DNA of 64,000 nucleotides from Vicinamibacterales bacterium (GCA_030680175.1 JAUXWO010000051.1:96516-160515); one strand, 5' to 3'; numbered from the stretch's first letter, positions 44,490 to 54,127 are shown. Numbers and translations: made by a program. Notes: a model not told the origin generated them from the letters alone.

Positions 44490-46556
44490 GTGCACGACCA
44501 CGCTCGCCTCGCGCGCCTCGCACGGCTTGTCGTCCTCCGCGAGCAGATGGCGGATCTCGTGGCCGAGATCCACGAGCACGCCGTGGAGGCGGCCGGCGGC
44601 GTGGCGAGCGTGCTGCTCGTGCTGAACCCGCGCACCGGCCAGCTGCTGCCGGCCTCGGCCTCGGGCCTCGAACACCTGGAGCCGGGCCCCTGTCTCGACG
44701 AGCCGGCCGAGCGCGCGCTCGTTGAGCGGGCGTTCCACGAGGGGCAGCCCCTCGTCGTGCCCGACGCCCAGGGCCAGACGCCCTCGCTGGCCGACCTGCT
44801 GGGCACGACCGCCGCCACGCTCATCCCGCTCGCCTCCACCGAGGGGCGGCTCGGGATCCTCGCCATCGGCCTCGAGGACCTCGACCTCGTCGCCGACGCG
44901 CGGCCGACGCTCGCCACGATCGGCGACCTCGCCGTGCTGGCGCTCGAACGCGCCCGCCTGCGCCGCGACGCCGACCTGCGCCAGGACGTGCGCGCGCTCG
45001 TCGGCGATCTCTCGCGCAGCGTCTCGTCGGCCCTGAACCTCACCGCCGGCCTCGAGGTGTTCTGCGATCGCGCGTGCCGGCTGTTCGCCGCCGACACCAC
45101 CTCCGTGTGGCTGCACGACCGCCGCGCCCGGGTCCTGCTGCTCGCCGCCTCGTCCGACCCGGCCGGCATGGCGCGCGGCCTGCGCGTGCCGGCCGACGAC
45201 CCGGCGATGCCCGTGTCGTCGGTGATGCGGCGCGAGCGCGCCGAGATGGTCTCGGCGCCCCCCGGACACGAGGGCGAACCCCCGGCCGTCTACGTCCCGC
45301 TCCGCGGCCGGCGGCGCGCGCTCGGCACGCTGGTCATCGAGGGCGCCCGCGCGGACGCGGCCAGCGAACTCGACCTGCTGGATCGCGCCGATGAAGTCGG
45401 CCGCCAGCTCTCCGCCGCGATCGAAAACGTGCAGCTGCTCGAGGACGTGCTCCGGTCGCGGCGCGAACTCGACAACACCTTCAACTCGATCGCCGATCTC
45501 GTGGCCGTCTGCGACATGCGGCTCCGCCTCGTGCACGCCAACCGTGCGTTCGCGGCCCGGCTCGGGTGGGAACGCCATGATGCGGTGGACCGCCCGCTCG
45601 ACACCTGCGTGAGCCCGGGGTTGTCGGCCTGGGTCGAGCGGCTCGTCACCGCGGCCGCCGGCGACGACGCGCCGGGGGCCCAGACGCGGGAGTTCGTGGA
45701 ACCCGGGCTCGGCGGCACGTTCCACGTCACCGTGAGCCCGCTGCTCTCGCAGGACGGCGAGCCGGTAGGCGCCGTCGTCGTGGCGCGCGACATCACCGAG
45801 CAGGCCCGCCTCGAAGCCGAACGCCTGGAACTGCGCGACCGCCTGACGCAGTCCGAGAAGCTCGCGGCGCTCGGCCAGTTCGTCGCGGGCATCGCGCACG
45901 AGCTGAACAACCCGCTTCAGGGCGTGCTCGGCCACGTGGAGCTGCTGCGCGCCACCGGCCAGCTGCCGGCGGCCGCGCGCCGCGACCTCCGCCTCGTCTA
46001 CCGCGAGGCGGACCGCGCCGCGAAGATCGTGCGCAATCTGCTGGTCTTTGCCGGCTCGCGCAAGATCACGCGCCGGCGCCTGAGCCTGAACCGCGTCGTG
46101 CAGCGCGCCATGGGCCTGCGCAGCGCGGCCCTGCGCGCGCTCGACATCGAGCTCGTCCGCGAACTCGACGACGCCCTGCCGCAGCTCGCCGGGGATGCCC
46201 TGCTGCTGCAGCAGGCGCTGCTCAACATCCTCGTGAACGCCGAGCAGGCGCTGGCCGAGGTCGAGGGCCCGCGCCGCCTCGAGGTGCGCACATGGCTCGA
46301 CGAGACGCGCGAGGTGCTGGGCGTGCAGGTCTCGGACAACGGGCCGGGCATGGCCGCCGCGGCGCTGCCGCGCATCTTCGAGCCCTTCTTCACGACCAAG
46401 GAGGTGGGCCGGGGCACGGGGCTCGGCCTCGCGATCGCCTACGGTATCGTGCAGGAACACGGCGGGCGGATCCTCCCCGCGAACCGTCAGGGCGGCGGCG
46501 CCAGCTTCATTGTGGAATTGCCGTTGGCCGAAGAGGGGACAATCACGGTAAACTAA
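44490..46556 (+). CDS. Soluble GAF-PAS sensor histidine kinase
   Basis: The 688-residue kinase has no transmembrane helices. Two GAF-like sensor regions (about 20-160 and 190-320) and a PAS domain (about 330-450, ending VVVARDITEQARLEAERL) lead to an H-box FVAGIAHELNNPLQG with the phospho-His near 470. The N-box LLNILVNAEQAL and the glycine box GRGTGLGLAIAYGI follow. It starts with a GTG 6 nt after a TAGAAT. The HTH-receiver gene 18 nt downstream is the probable partner. Confidence 0.92.
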   Translation: MHDHARLARLARLVVLREQMADLVAEIHEHAVEAAGGVASVLLVLNPRTGQLLPASASGLEHLEPGPCLDEPAERALVERAFHEGQPLVVPDAQGQTPSLADLLGTTAATLIPLASTEGRLGILAIGLEDLDLVADARPTLATIGDLAVLALERARLRRDADLRQDVRALVGDLSRSVSSALNLTAGLEVFCDRACRLFAADTTSVWLHDRRARVLLLAASSDPAGMARGLRVPADDPAMPVSSVMRRERAEMVSAPPGHEGEPPAVYVPLRGRRRALGTLVIEGARADAASELDLLDRADEVGRQLSAAIENVQLLEDVLRSRRELDNTFNSIADLVAVCDMRLRLVHANRAFAARLGWERHDAVDRPLDTCVSPGLSAWVERLVTAAAGDDAPGAQTREFVEPGLGGTFHVTVSPLLSQDGEPVGAVVVARDITEQARLEAERLELRDRLTQSEKLAALGQFVAGIAHELNNPLQGVLGHVELLRATGQLPAAARRDLRLVYREADRAAKIVRNLLVFAGSRKITRRRLSLNRVVQRAMGLRSAALRALDIELVRELDDALPQLAGDALLLQQALLNILVNAEQALAEVEGPRRLEVRTWLDETREVLGVQVSDNGPGMAAAALPRIFEPFFTTKEVGRGTGLGLAIAYGIVQEHGGRILPANRQGGGASFIVELPLAEEGTITVN

Positions 46557-46574
46557 GGACTTCAGAGTTCACGA

Positions 46575-47171
46575 GTGGGCATCAACTTTCCAAACGACGA
46601 AGTCTTTCTGACGACCGAAGAGGTGCTCGAGTACCTCCAGGTCAACCTGCGCACCGTGTACCGCCTGATCAAGGCGGGCAAGATTCCCGCGGTGCGGGTC
46701 GGCCGTCAGTGGCGCTTCCGCAAGCGCGATATCGACGCGTGGCTCGACAGCCAGCGTCCGCGCGCCGATCGCCCGGAGCCGGCGGCGCCTCGGCCCGCCG
46801 CGCGCGCGGGACGCCCCCGCGTGCTCGTCGTCGACGACGAGTCGAGCATCCGTGAGCTGCTCGCGAAGACGCTCGCTCTGGCGGAGTACGATGTCGAGAC
46901 GGCGCCGGATGGGCGATCCGCGATCGAGCGGATGCGCATGCACAGCTACGACCTGCTCATTGCCGACCTGAAGATGCCGGGCCTCGACGGCCTCTCGCTC
47001 ATCCGCGAGGCCAAGCGCCTCAAGGCGGATCTGCCGGTCATCATCATCACGGGCTACTCGACCGAGTCGAGCGCCATCGAAGCCGTCAACCTGGGCGTCG
47101 CCGGCTACCTGACCAAGCCGTTCCGCGTGCCCCAGGTGCTCGCCGCCGCCGCCCGCGCCCTCGGCGAATAG
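46575..47171 (+). CDS. Response regulator with N-terminal excisionase-type helix-turn-helix and C-terminal receiver
   Basis: The 198-residue protein starts with an excisionase/MerR-type DNA-binding domain (FLTTEEVLEYLQVNLRTVY and GRQWRFRKRDIDAWL, about 10-58). A Pro/Arg-rich linker leads to a receiver domain (about 80-195) with VLVVDDESS, phospho-Asp131 in IADLKMPGLDG and the lysine in YLTKPF. The domain order is the reverse of the usual receiver-then-output. The GTG at 46575 follows the kinase stop by 18 nt, so the two are likely co-transcribed and paired. Confidence 0.9.
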   Translation: MGINFPNDEVFLTTEEVLEYLQVNLRTVYRLIKAGKIPAVRVGRQWRFRKRDIDAWLDSQRPRADRPEPAAPRPAARAGRPRVLVVDDESSIRELLAKTLALAEYDVETAPDGRSAIERMRMHSYDLLIADLKMPGLDGLSLIREAKRLKADLPVIIITGYSTESSAIEAVNLGVAGYLTKPFRVPQVLAAAARALGE

Positions 47172-47222
47172 CCGGCGCCACCGCCTGCGCCCGCCCTGCC
47201 GGCGGCGCGCGTCACGCGATCC

Positions 47223-49226
47223 ATGATTCAGCTGCAGTCCCTGACGAAGTCGTTCGGCGAGCGTGTGCTGCTCGATCAGGTGACGTGGCAGGTCGGCGAC
47301 CGTGACCGCGTGGGCCTGTGCGGCCCGAACGGCGCGGGCAAGACCACGCTGCTCAAGATGCTGGCCGGCTTCGACGAGCCCGACGCCGGCGAGGTCGTGC
47401 GTCCGAACGATCTGACCATCGGCTACCTGCCGCAGGACGGCCTCGCACACGCCGGACGCACGGTCGTCGACGAAGCGAGCCAGGCGTTCCGCCCGCTGCT
47501 CGACATGAAGGCCGAGATGCACGCGCTCGAGCAGCAGCTCGGCGACCCCGGGGTCCCCGAGGCCGAGCACGACCGCATGCTCGAGCGCTACAGCCATCTG
47601 CAGGAGCGCTTCCGGCTCGGCGACGGCTACAGCCTCGACCTGAAGATCGCCACCGTGCTGCGCGGTCTCGGCTTCGAGCCGGACGACTTCGAGAAGATGG
47701 CCGACCATCTCTCCGGCGGCTGGCAGATGCGCCTGGCGCTGGCGAAGCTCCTGCTCGGTGAGCCGGGCCTCCTGCTGCTCGACGAGCCGACGAACCACCT
47801 CGATCTCGAGGCGCGCAACTGGCTCGAGTCGTACCTCGCGTCGTACCCCCACGCGGTGATCCTCGTCTCGCACGACCGCTACTTCCTCGACGCGGTCGTC
47901 ACCCGCATCGCCGACCTCGGCCTGCGCACGATCACCGACTACGTCTGCAACTACTCGCAGTACCTGGAGCAGCGCGACGCGCGCCTGGCGCGGCTGCGCG
48001 AGGCCAAGAAGCGCCAGGACGAGGAGATCGGGCGCGTCCAGGAGTTCATCGACCGGTTCCGCTACCAGGCGACCAAGGCGTCGCAGGTGCAGAGCCGCAT
48101 CAAGATGCTCGACAAGATCGTGCGCATCGAGGTGCCGCCCGAGCGCAAGCAGATCCACTTCCAGTTCCCGCCCGCCGCCCGCAGCGGCCGGCTCGTGCTG
48201 GAACTCGACGCCGCCCACAAGGCCTACGGCAGCAAGGTCGTGCTCGACACGGTCGACCTGCACATCGAGCGCGGCGACCGCATCGCGCTCGTCGGCCACA
48301 ACGGCGCGGGCAAGTCCACGCTGATGCGCCTGCTCTCCGGCGCCGAGCCGCCCGACCACGGCGCGCGCCGCGAGGGCCACCAGGTGGTGATGCAGTACTT
48401 CGCGCAGGACGAGGCCACACGCCTCGACCCCACGCTCACCGTCTACGAGACGCTCGCCGCGGGCTCGCCGCACACGATGGTCCCGGCCGTACGCAACATC
48501 CTCGGCGGCTTCCTCTTCTCGGGCGACGACGTGTACAAGAAGGCGGCGGTGCTGTCGGGCGGCGAGCGCACGCGCCTCGCGGTGGCGCGCATGCTCCTGC
48601 GCCCGTCGAACACGCTGCTGCTCGACGAGCCCACGAACCACCTCGACCTCGACTCGAAGGACGTCCTGCTCGACGCCCTCATGCACTACGGCGGGACGCT
48701 GATCTTCGTCTCGCACGATCGCTACTTCGTCGAGCGGCTGGCCACGAAGGTCGTCGAGGTGGGCGGCGGCAAGGCGGTCGTCTACCCCGGCACGTACGAG
48801 GCGTTCCTGTGGAGCAAGAGCGCCAAGGCCGGTGCCCCCAGTGCCACAGCTGCCTCGGGGGCCACGGGGGCGCCGGGTGCCGCGGGGGCCTCACGGCGAC
48901 AGGCAGCGCGACCGCAGGCCGCCGCCGCGGCGCCGCCGCCCCAGGACTACGAGGCACGCAAGCGCGATCAGGCCGAACAGCGCAAGCGCGACAAGGCCTA
49001 CAAGGCGCTCACGGCACGCATCACGGAACTCGAGGCGCGCATCGCCGACGAAGAGGCCGCCATCAAGGCACTCGAGACGACGATGGCCGCGCCGGGGTTC
49101 TACGACGACCACCTCGCCTCGAAGGCCGTCATCGACAAGCACCAGGCCCACATGTGGAAGGTCGGCGAGCTGCTCGGGCAGTGGGAAATGCTCACCGCCG
49201 AGGCCGAGAACTCCCGTCCGCAATAG
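47223..49226 (+). CDS. ABC-F family ATPase (Uup/EttA-like)
   Basis: The 667-residue soluble protein has two ABC domains, with Walker A at 34-41 (GPNGAGKT) and near 358 (GHNGAGKS). ABC signatures LSGGW near 165 and LSGGE near 446 are present, and between the domains lies the long charged linker typical of ABC-F proteins. A C-terminal extension with a coiled coil (about 590-640) follows an Ala/Gly/Ser-rich hinge. No membrane domain is present. ABC-F members act on ribosomes or in stress protection; the exact role here is unknown. Confidence 0.94.
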   Translation: MIQLQSLTKSFGERVLLDQVTWQVGDRDRVGLCGPNGAGKTTLLKMLAGFDEPDAGEVVRPNDLTIGYLPQDGLAHAGRTVVDEASQAFRPLLDMKAEMHALEQQLGDPGVPEAEHDRMLERYSHLQERFRLGDGYSLDLKIATVLRGLGFEPDDFEKMADHLSGGWQMRLALAKLLLGEPGLLLLDEPTNHLDLEARNWLESYLASYPHAVILVSHDRYFLDAVVTRIADLGLRTITDYVCNYSQYLEQRDARLARLREAKKRQDEEIGRVQEFIDRFRYQATKASQVQSRIKMLDKIVRIEVPPERKQIHFQFPPAARSGRLVLELDAAHKAYGSKVVLDTVDLHIERGDRIALVGHNGAGKSTLMRLLSGAEPPDHGARREGHQVVMQYFAQDEATRLDPTLTVYETLAAGSPHTMVPAVRNILGGFLFSGDDVYKKAAVLSGGERTRLAVARMLLRPSNTLLLDEPTNHLDLDSKDVLLDALMHYGGTLIFVSHDRYFVERLATKVVEVGGGKAVVYPGTYEAFLWSKSAKAGAPSATAASGATGAPGAAGASRRQAARPQAAAAAPPPQDYEARKRDQAEQRKRDKAYKALTARITELEARIADEEAAIKALETTMAAPGFYDDHLASKAVIDKHQAHMWKVGELLGQWEMLTAEAENSRPQ

Positions 49227-49382
49227 GTCTCGTCGCACGCAATTGTTTCCGACCCCTGACGATTCTGTAATATCGTCGACCGTGGGTCCGGGCCCGCGTT
49301 TCCAATCTCGCAACAACTTACCGAATCCGTCAGGCCTCTCGCGGCAGGGTACGCCGTTTGCGAGGCCTTTTAGCGGCCTGAC

Positions 49383-50570
49383 ATGCCCATGGCAGCAGCT
49401 TCGCGTCCCTCGCCGCCCCGCGCCCCACGCCCCCGCCGCCCCCGCGCGGCCGCTGGAGCCGGCGGAGTCGCGCCCGCCGATCGGTTCTTCCGCCACATGG
49501 TGGCGAACATGCGGAACGGGGTGCTGGCTTTCTCGCGCACCGGGGAGATCGTCCTCATCAACCCGGAGGCGTGCCGGATCTTCGGGCTGCCGGTCGATGG
49601 CGCCCACCTCGGGCAGGCCTACGCCGACGTCCTCCGCGATCACCACGACATCGTCCGCGTGTTGAGCGGGGCGTTCGAACTCGCGCACCTGCCGAACCGC
49701 GCCGAGCTGCGGCTGAAGCCGACCGACAAGGTGATCGGCTACACGCTGTCGCTCGTGCAGGACGAGGCGGGCGTCTCGGTGGGCGCGGCGCTCTTCTTCA
49801 AGGATCTGACGCGCGTCGAGCAGCTCGAGGAGCGTGAGCGGCTGCGCGACCGGCTGGCCGCCATCGGCGAGATGGCCGCCGCCGTGGCGCACGAGATCAA
49901 GAACCCGCTGGCCGGCATCGAGGTGATGGCGGGGCTGCTCAGACGCCAGGTGCCCGAGGACCGCGCGGCACAGGCGCTGATTGCCGACATCATCAGCGAG
50001 TCGAAGATGGCCAACGCGATCGTCCAGGAGATGCTGGATTTCGTGCGGCCCGTGCGGCTGCAGCTCGACCGCACCTCGGTGGGCCTCGCAATCCAGAACG
50101 CGGTGACGATGGCGGACGGCACGCCGGCGCGCGGCAGCATCAGCGTGCGGATCGACGCCGCGGCGGATCTGCCGCCCATCCAGGGGGACCGCCACCAGCT
50201 GGTACAGGTCTTCACGAACCTCCTGACCAACGCGTACGAGGCTCTCGAGGGCCGCGGCAGCGTGGTGATCACGGCCCGCCTCGTCACGGACGAGGAGGCG
50301 GGCGCCCTGCCGCTCGATGGCCTCCATCCCGTGCCGACGGTCGTCGTGGACGTGACCGATGACGGCCCCGGCCTGGACCCGGCGCTGACCGACAAGATCT
50401 TCAATCCCTTCTTCACCACCAAGCCCCAGGGATCCGGCCTGGGGCTGGCGATCGTGCGCAAGATCGTCGACGCGCACGATGGCCGCATCGACGTGGCCAG
50501 CACGCCGGGACGCGGGACGCGGTTTCGCGTGGCGCTGCCGGTCTCGAGCGGCGACGCGCTGGTGCGCTAG
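49383..50570 (+). CDS. PAS-domain sensor histidine kinase (NtrB-like)
   Basis: The 395-residue cytoplasmic kinase has an Ala/Pro/Arg-rich N-terminus, a PAS domain (about 40-150 with GEIVLINPEACRIFG and ALFFKDLTRVEQLEE), the H-box AAAVAHEIKNPLAG (His near 172), N-box FTNLLTNAYEAL and glycine box GSGLGLAIVRKI. It should phosphorylate the NtrC-type regulator encoded 29 nt downstream. The 156-nt stretch before it holds an inverted GTCAGGCC/GGCCTGAC pair but no obvious sigma-54 site. Confidence 0.92.
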   Translation: MPMAAASRPSPPRAPRPRRPRAAAGAGGVAPADRFFRHMVANMRNGVLAFSRTGEIVLINPEACRIFGLPVDGAHLGQAYADVLRDHHDIVRVLSGAFELAHLPNRAELRLKPTDKVIGYTLSLVQDEAGVSVGAALFFKDLTRVEQLEERERLRDRLAAIGEMAAAVAHEIKNPLAGIEVMAGLLRRQVPEDRAAQALIADIISESKMANAIVQEMLDFVRPVRLQLDRTSVGLAIQNAVTMADGTPARGSISVRIDAAADLPPIQGDRHQLVQVFTNLLTNAYEALEGRGSVVITARLVTDEEAGALPLDGLHPVPTVVVDVTDDGPGLDPALTDKIFNPFFTTKPQGSGLGLAIVRKIVDAHDGRIDVASTPGRGTRFRVALPVSSGDALVR

Positions 50571-50599
50571 CACGGACATCACGGGAACAGGAACCGACC

Positions 50600-52000
50600 A
50601 TGGCACGCATACTGGTGGCCGACGATCACGACGCGCTGCGGCGGGGCCTCTCCCTCGCGCTGACGGCCGCGGGCCACGACGTCGAAGAGGCGCCGAACGG
50701 CAACGCCGCGATCGAGCGGCTGCACGAGGGGTACTTCGACGTGGTCGTGAGCGACCTGCGCATGGGCGGCTCCGACGGGATGGACGTGCTCCGCACGACG
50801 CGGTCGATGCATCCGGCCACCTCGGTGATCCTGATGACGGCGTTCGGGTCCGTGTCGACGGCCGTCGAGGCGATGAAGCACGGCGCGTTCGACTACGTGC
50901 AGAAGCCGTTCGAGATCGAGGAGATGGAGGTGAAGGTCGAGAAGGCGCTCGAGCTGAAGCGCCTCCGCCACGAACTCGAGTACCTGCGCACGGAGCAGCA
51001 GGAGACGTACGACTTCGAGCGCATCATCGGGTCGAGCGACGCCCTCCAGCGCGTCCTCGGCATCGTCCGCAAGGTGGCGAAGAGCAATTCGACGGTGCTC
51101 GTGCGCGGGGAGACGGGCACGGGCAAGGAGCTGATCGCGGGCGCCATCCATCACAACTCCCTGCGCGCCTCGCGGAACTTCGTGAAGGTGAACTGCGCGG
51201 CCCTCCAGGAGAACCTGCTGGAGTCGGAGCTGTTCGGCCACGAGAAGGGCGCGTTCACCGGCGCCGACCGCCAGCGCATCGGCCGCTTCGAGCAGGCCGA
51301 CGGCGGCACGCTGTTCCTCGACGAAATCGGCGACATGAGCCCGAACACGCAGGCCAAGATCCTGCGCGTGCTGCAGGAACACGAGTTCGAGCGCCTGGGC
51401 GGCACGCGCACGCTGAAGGTGGACGTGCGGCTGATTGCGGCGACCAACCGCGACCTGTCGAAGATGGTCGCCACGGGCCAGTTTCGCGAGGACCTGTACT
51501 ACCGCCTGCACGTGGTGACGGTCGAGACGCCGGCGCTGCGCGACCGCAAGGAGGACGTGCTGCCGCTGGCGATGTACTTTGTGCGCCGGTTCTCGAGCGA
51601 GCTGAAGAAGAAGCTGGATGGACTCGACACCGACGCGCAGAAGCTGCTGGTGCGCTACAACTGGCCCGGCAACATCCGCGAACTGGAGAACGCCATCGAG
51701 CGGGCGGCGCTGCTGGCCGAAGGACAGCTCATCACGCCCGACGACCTGCGCCTCGGCGACACCGGGTCCACACCGGGCAGCCCGCGCGAGACCTCGACCG
51801 TCGTGCGCATCCCGCCGACGGGCATCGCCCTCGAGGAGATCGAGCGCCAGGCCCTCGTCGAGGCGCTGCGCATGTCGAACTGGGTGCAGAAGGACGCGGC
51901 GGACCTGCTGTCGATCAGCCCGCGCGTGATGAACTACAAGATCAAGACGCTCGCCATCGAGCTCCCGCGACGGCGGATCACGGCGGCGGACGGTGGGTAG
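50600..52000 (+). CDS. Sigma-54-dependent NtrC-family response regulator
   Basis: The 466-residue activator has a receiver (phospho-Asp52 in SDLRMGG), an AAA+ domain with Walker A GETGTGKE (about 171-178) and the sigma-54 contact loop GAFTGA near 218, and a Fis-type HTH (about 420-455, DLLSISPRVMNYKIKTL). It pairs with the PAS kinase just upstream. Its last residues (ITAADGG) and the stop TAG fall where a GTAGT repeat array begins, so the C-terminus is repeat-derived. Confidence 0.93.
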   Translation: MARILVADDHDALRRGLSLALTAAGHDVEEAPNGNAAIERLHEGYFDVVVSDLRMGGSDGMDVLRTTRSMHPATSVILMTAFGSVSTAVEAMKHGAFDYVQKPFEIEEMEVKVEKALELKRLRHELEYLRTEQQETYDFERIIGSSDALQRVLGIVRKVAKSNSTVLVRGETGTGKELIAGAIHHNSLRASRNFVKVNCAALQENLLESELFGHEKGAFTGADRQRIGRFEQADGGTLFLDEIGDMSPNTQAKILRVLQEHEFERLGGTRTLKVDVRLIAATNRDLSKMVATGQFREDLYYRLHVVTVETPALRDRKEDVLPLAMYFVRRFSSELKKKLDGLDTDAQKLLVRYNWPGNIRELENAIERAALLAEGQLITPDDLRLGDTGSTPGSPRETSTVVRIPPTGIALEEIERQALVEALRMSNWVQKDAADLLSISPRVMNYKIKTLAIELPRRRITAADGG

Positions 52001-52275
52001 TAGGTAGTAGGTAGTAGGTAGTAGGTAGTGGGTAGTGGGTAGTGGGTAGTGGGTAGTGGGTAGTCGGTAGTCGGTAGTCGGTAGTCGGTAGTCGGTAGTC
52101 GGTAGTCGGTAGTCGGTAGTCGGTAGTCGGTAGTCGGTAGTCGGTAGTCGGTAGTCGGTAGTCGGTAGTCGGTAGTAGCGGGTGGGGAGTGGGGAGTGGG
52201 GAGTAGCTGGCGGTGGACCACCCCACTACCCACTACCCACTACCTACTACCTACTACCTACTAGCCACCCCCCAC
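51994..52275. repeat. GTAGTCG minisatellite inside inverted GTAGTGG/CCACTAC arms
   Basis: Words GTAGTAG and GTAGTGG (51994-52055) lead into about 16 copies of GTAGTCG (52060-52175). After a short G-rich piece come the reverse words CCACTAC and CTACTAC (52221-52262). The array fills the gap between two convergent genes and supplies the stop codon of the plus-strand one. Confidence 0.95.
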
Positions 52276-52290
52276 CCCCACTCCCCCCCT

Positions 52291-53889
52291 TCACCGCTCT
52301 TCCACGGTCGGCCTCAGCGCGGGGCGGATGCGCGCCTGGCGCGCCTGTTCGAAGGCGTGCGCGAGGCCGATGAGGCGGCCTTCCGACCAGGCCGCGCCCA
52401 TGAACACGACGCCCACCGGCAGCCCCTGCACGTCACCGGCCGGCACCGTGATGCTCGGATACCCCGCCACCGCCGCCGCCGAGTAGCCGGCCCCCAGGAA
52501 GTGATCGCCGTTGACGAGGTCAATCGTCCACGCCGGGCTCACCGCCGTCGTCAGCAGTGCATCGAGCTTGTGCGTGCCCAGGGCGGCGTCGATCCCCTCA
52601 GGACCCGCGAGGCGCTTCGCTCGCGCGCGCGCGCGGAGGTACGCCTCGGCGTCGAGGCCGGGCTTGGCGGCCGCCTGTTCGAAGAGCTCCTGCCCGAACC
52701 ACTGCAGCGAGCGCGCGGCATCCGACGTGTTGAACGCCATCAACGCCTCCAAGCCATCGTGCGGGGCGCCGCTCTCGCGCAGGTAGTCGGCCAGCGCCGG
52801 GCCGAACTCGCTCAGCAGCACCTCGAACTCCGGCGCGCCGAACTCGCCCCAGGTCGGGAACTCCACCGGGTCCACGATCTCGGCGCCGGCGGCACGCAGG
52901 GTTTCGATGCTCGCCTCCATCACCGCGTCCACGCCGCTGTGGTACCCCATCGTGCGGCGGACGACGCCGATGCGTGCGCCGCGGAGGGCGTTCGCGTCGA
53001 GGAAGGTGGTGTAGTCGGGCGAGAGGCGCTCGGCGGCCGCGGCGGTTGCCGCGTCACGGCTGTCCACGCCTGCCATCACGCCGAGCAGGCGCGCCGCGTC
53101 GGCAACCGTCTGCGCCATCGGACCCGCCGTGTCCTGCGACGGCGAGATCGGGATGATGCCGTGCCGGCTGACGAGGCCGAGCGTCGGCTTGATGCCGACG
53201 ACGCCGTTGACGGCGGCCGGACAGATCACCGAGCCGTCCGTCTCCGTGCCGATGGCGAGCGGCGCGAACCCGATCGCCACGGCCACGCCCGACCCAGCAC
53301 TCGAGCCGCAGGGTGACCGGTCGAGCACGTGCGGGTTGCGCGTCTGGCCGCCGCGGCCGCTCCAGCCGCTCGAGGAACGGGTCGATCGGAAGTTGGCCCA
53401 CTCGCTCAGGTTCGTCTTGCCGAGGATGACGGCGCCGGCCGTGCGCAGCTGCGCCACCAGATGCGCGTCGGTCGCGGGCCGGTGCTCCGCGAGCGCCAGC
53501 GACCCGGCGGAGTTCACCATGCCGACGGCGTCGATGTTGTCCTTCAAGAGAACGGGGATGCCGTGCAGCGGCCCGCGCACCTCTCCTGAGGCACGCTCGG
53601 CGTCCAGCCGTGCCGCCTCTGTCAGCGCGTCGGGATTCACCTCGATCACCGCGTTCAGGCGCGGTCCGTCATCGTCCAGCGCCGCGATCCGGGCGAGGTA
53701 GCGCTCGGCAAGCTGGCGCGCGGTGAAGTCGCCACGCATCATCCCCGCCTGCAGATCGTCCACGCGCACATCGTCGAGCGCGAGCGCGTCGAGGGCCGGC
53801 GAGTCGGAGGCGCGGGCGGGGGCCGAGGGTGAAGGCGCGCCGCACGCGGCAAGCGCCAGGGTCAGCAAGGCCGTCAGCAGTCGAAGCAT
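52291..53889 (-). CDS. Amidase-signature-family lipoprotein (amidohydrolase)
   Basis: The 532-residue enzyme has a lipobox LAAC (Cys16), so it is a secreted lipoprotein. The amidase signature shows the catalytic triad: Lys116 (VLLKDN), cis-Ser near 196 (SPCGSSAGSG) and nucleophile Ser220 (GTETDGSVICPA). Family members hydrolyse various amides. The glycine-serine region PCGSSAGSGVAVAIGFAPLA (20 residues) is typical. TATAAT ends 5 nt before the ATG at 53889, next to a TTCGC word array. Confidence 0.92.
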   Translation of the reverse strand: MLRLLTALLTLALAACGAPSPSAPARASDSPALDALALDDVRVDDLQAGMMRGDFTARQLAERYLARIAALDDDGPRLNAVIEVNPDALTEAARLDAERASGEVRGPLHGIPVLLKDNIDAVGMVNSAGSLALAEHRPATDAHLVAQLRTAGAVILGKTNLSEWANFRSTRSSSGWSGRGGQTRNPHVLDRSPCGSSAGSGVAVAIGFAPLAIGTETDGSVICPAAVNGVVGIKPTLGLVSRHGIIPISPSQDTAGPMAQTVADAARLLGVMAGVDSRDAATAAAAERLSPDYTTFLDANALRGARIGVVRRTMGYHSGVDAVMEASIETLRAAGAEIVDPVEFPTWGEFGAPEFEVLLSEFGPALADYLRESGAPHDGLEALMAFNTSDAARSLQWFGQELFEQAAAKPGLDAEAYLRARARAKRLAGPEGIDAALGTHKLDALLTTAVSPAWTIDLVNGDHFLGAGYSAAAVAGYPSITVPAGDVQGLPVGVVFMGAAWSEGRLIGLAHAFEQARQARIRPALRPTVEER

Positions 53890-53894
53890 GGCCG

Positions 53895-53900
53895 ATTATA
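53895..53900 (-). promoter_or_regulatory. -10 element TATAAT, leaderless amidase start
   Basis: TATAAT ends 5 nt before the ATG at 53889. The -35 position lies in the TTCGC word array. Confidence 0.5.
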
Positions 53901-53904
53901 GCCA

Positions 53905-54066
53905 CTTCGCGATTCGCCATTCGCTATTCGCGGTTCGCGGTTCGCTGTTCGCAGCTGTTCGCTGTTCGCAGCTGTTCGCTATTCGCCATTCGCTGTTCGC
54001 AAGTCGCTGTTCGCCCCGATCCCTGATCCCCGATCCCTGATCCCCGATCCCCGGTCCCCGACCCCC
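53905..54066. repeat. TTCGC word array followed by GATCCCC words
   Basis: About fifteen n-TTCGC-n words (53905-54013, including CAGCTGTTCGC) are followed by CGATCCCTGATCC words to 54066. The latter are the complement of the GGGGATC words at 22149-22182 and make a C-rich tract with quadruplex potential on the minus strand. It separates the divergent amidase and murQ genes. Confidence 0.9.
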
Positions 54067-54097
54067 TGCCGTTGTCGCCGTTCGTCGCGGTCTCCGG

Positions 54098-54127
54098 TTG
54101 ACACCCCTCCGACGCGGCAGGTACCGT
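54098..54127 (+). promoter_or_regulatory. Candidate promoter of murQ
   Basis: TTGACA (54098-54103), 18-nt spacer, TACCGT (54122-54127). The ATG at 54151 lies 23 nt further, leaving a leader of about 16 nt. Confidence 0.45.

Noticed and set aside
51994..52275. CRISPR-like array
   Set aside because: Units of 7 bp without spacers; no cas genes. The same holds for the arrays at 40812 and 30438.
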